NCBI GenBank assembly: GCA_009829735.1
Contig: CM020619.1
Span: forward strand, 24,701,554 to 24,765,553
Source of the DNA: Pyropia yezoensis
Lineage: Eukaryota > Rhodophyta > Bangiophyceae > Bangiales > Bangiaceae
Direction: 5' to 3'
DNA: 64,000 nt
The first letter of the stretch is position 1. Every line of letters begins with the position of its first letter. The notes under the pieces are model-generated. The model made no database searches. It saw only the letters and a list, made by a program, of their open reading frames with translations, and had not been told where the DNA came from. Positions 63,358-64,000 of the stretch are shown piece after piece. Position numbers and translations under genes: made by a program.

Positions 63358-64000
63358 TCACCCGACTTGGCAGCCCACTGCCATCACGCCCAGCCCCTTA
63401 CGGAACCGCTCGAAGGCATCACGAGGGAGAGCCTTCGTAAACCCGTCTGCAAGCTGCTGCGCAGACAGCACGTACACCACCACCACCTGCTGCCGCTCCA
63501 CGCCATGGCGATGCACGCCTGGTTGTCTTCCTTGAGGTCGACCGGGCCCGCATCCTCCCCCAGGTCGCCCACCACGCGCCGCAGCCACAGGCTGTCCTTC
63601 ACTGCCTCGGCCGCAGCGACATACTCCGCCGCGGCCGTCGACGTAGCCACTAGACGCTGCATACGGCTGCGCCAGGAGATGGCCCCACCATGCAGGGTGA
63701 ACACGAAGCCAGTTGTCGACTTGCGTGTGATCTTGTCGCCCGCGAAGTCAGAGTCCACCCAGCCCTCCATGCGCGCCCCCTTGACGTACACAATCCCCAT
63801 GTCGCGGGTCCCTTGGAGGTAACGCAGCACCCCCTTGGCAGCCCGCCAGTCCGCCTCGGTGGGGCTGGACATGCGGCGCGCCAGCTTCCCGACCGCGTAG
63901 GCGACGTCGGGGCGCGTCTGGTTGGTCAGGTACATCAGGGATCCAACCAGCTCGGCGAAGCGGTTCCCGCCTGGGAGCGGCTCGCCTCCGCCCAGCTCCG
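63358..64000 (-). pseudogene. Ty1/copia polyprotein C-terminus (RT end and RNase H), deleted
   Basis: The frame enters from the right edge. It reads FAELVGSLMYLTNQTRPDVA, AKGVLRYLQGTRDMGIVY, GWVDSDFAGDKITRKSTTGF and STAAAEYVAAAEAVKDSLWL, the hallmark end of copia RT and its RNase H, then EDNQACIAMA. The conserved segment expected next (KHI/VRYHF type) is missing. A second frame carries the true C-terminus (VERQQVVVVYVLSAQQLADG, KALPRDAFERFRKGLGV) to the stop at 63358. So roughly 20-30 codons are deleted with a frame change near 63510. The element is probably dead, and its 5' part lies outside the window. Confidence 0.85.

Overview
The window looks like nuclear DNA of a compact, very GC-rich eukaryote. 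A bangiophyte red alga of the Porphyra/Pyropia type fits best, but this is inference. The reasons are long uninterrupted coding frames without recognisable introns, heavy G/C homopolymers and CCG/GGC expansions, condensin and chorein-domain genes, a nuclear-type tRNA with tiny introns in the D and T loops (a red-algal and cryptophyte-nucleomorph habit), and eukaryotic transposon families (Tc1/mariner, tyrosine-recombinase retrotransposons, Ty1/copia).

Layout: 1-10 kb holds a partial unknown gene (-), a MITE-like element, a small membrane-protein gene (-), tRNA-Gln(CUG) (-), a second TIR element, a lysine-methyltransferase-like gene with an embedded UBR zinc box (-), and a gamma-glutamylcyclotransferase-like gene (+). 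10-17 kb is G-rich, repeat- and hairpin-rich DNA with no gene I recognise. At 17.3-18.2 kb lies a secreted glycine-rich repeat protein. 18.2-23 kb is again low-complexity DNA.

23.0-28.5 kb and 32.3-37.3 kb are two related retrotransposons on the minus strand. Each has gag, RT/RNase H with a methylase-like tail, and a tyrosine recombinase, and each carries split direct repeats in the order A1-ORFs-B1-A2-spacer-B2. A Tc1/mariner copy with decayed transposase sits between them (30.5-31.8 kb) and an apparently intact relative lies at 59.8-61.2 kb. The right edge cuts into a Ty1/copia element.

The remaining host genes are an alpha/beta-hydrolase-like protein lacking its serine nucleophile (40.7-41.9 kb, -), condensin subunit CAP-D2 (45.2-51.7 kb, -), a chorein-N lipid-transfer protein (54.0-57.6 kb, +) and a possible glycine-rich membrane protein (58.5-59.1 kb, -). 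Host genes stand alone, with no sign of operons.

Reading frames of gag (both elements), CAP-D2 (twice) and the 58.5 kb gene break at G/C runs, and every break would be repaired by one extra base in the run. That points to homopolymer under-calling in the assembly or, less likely, to -1 ribosomal frameshifting.
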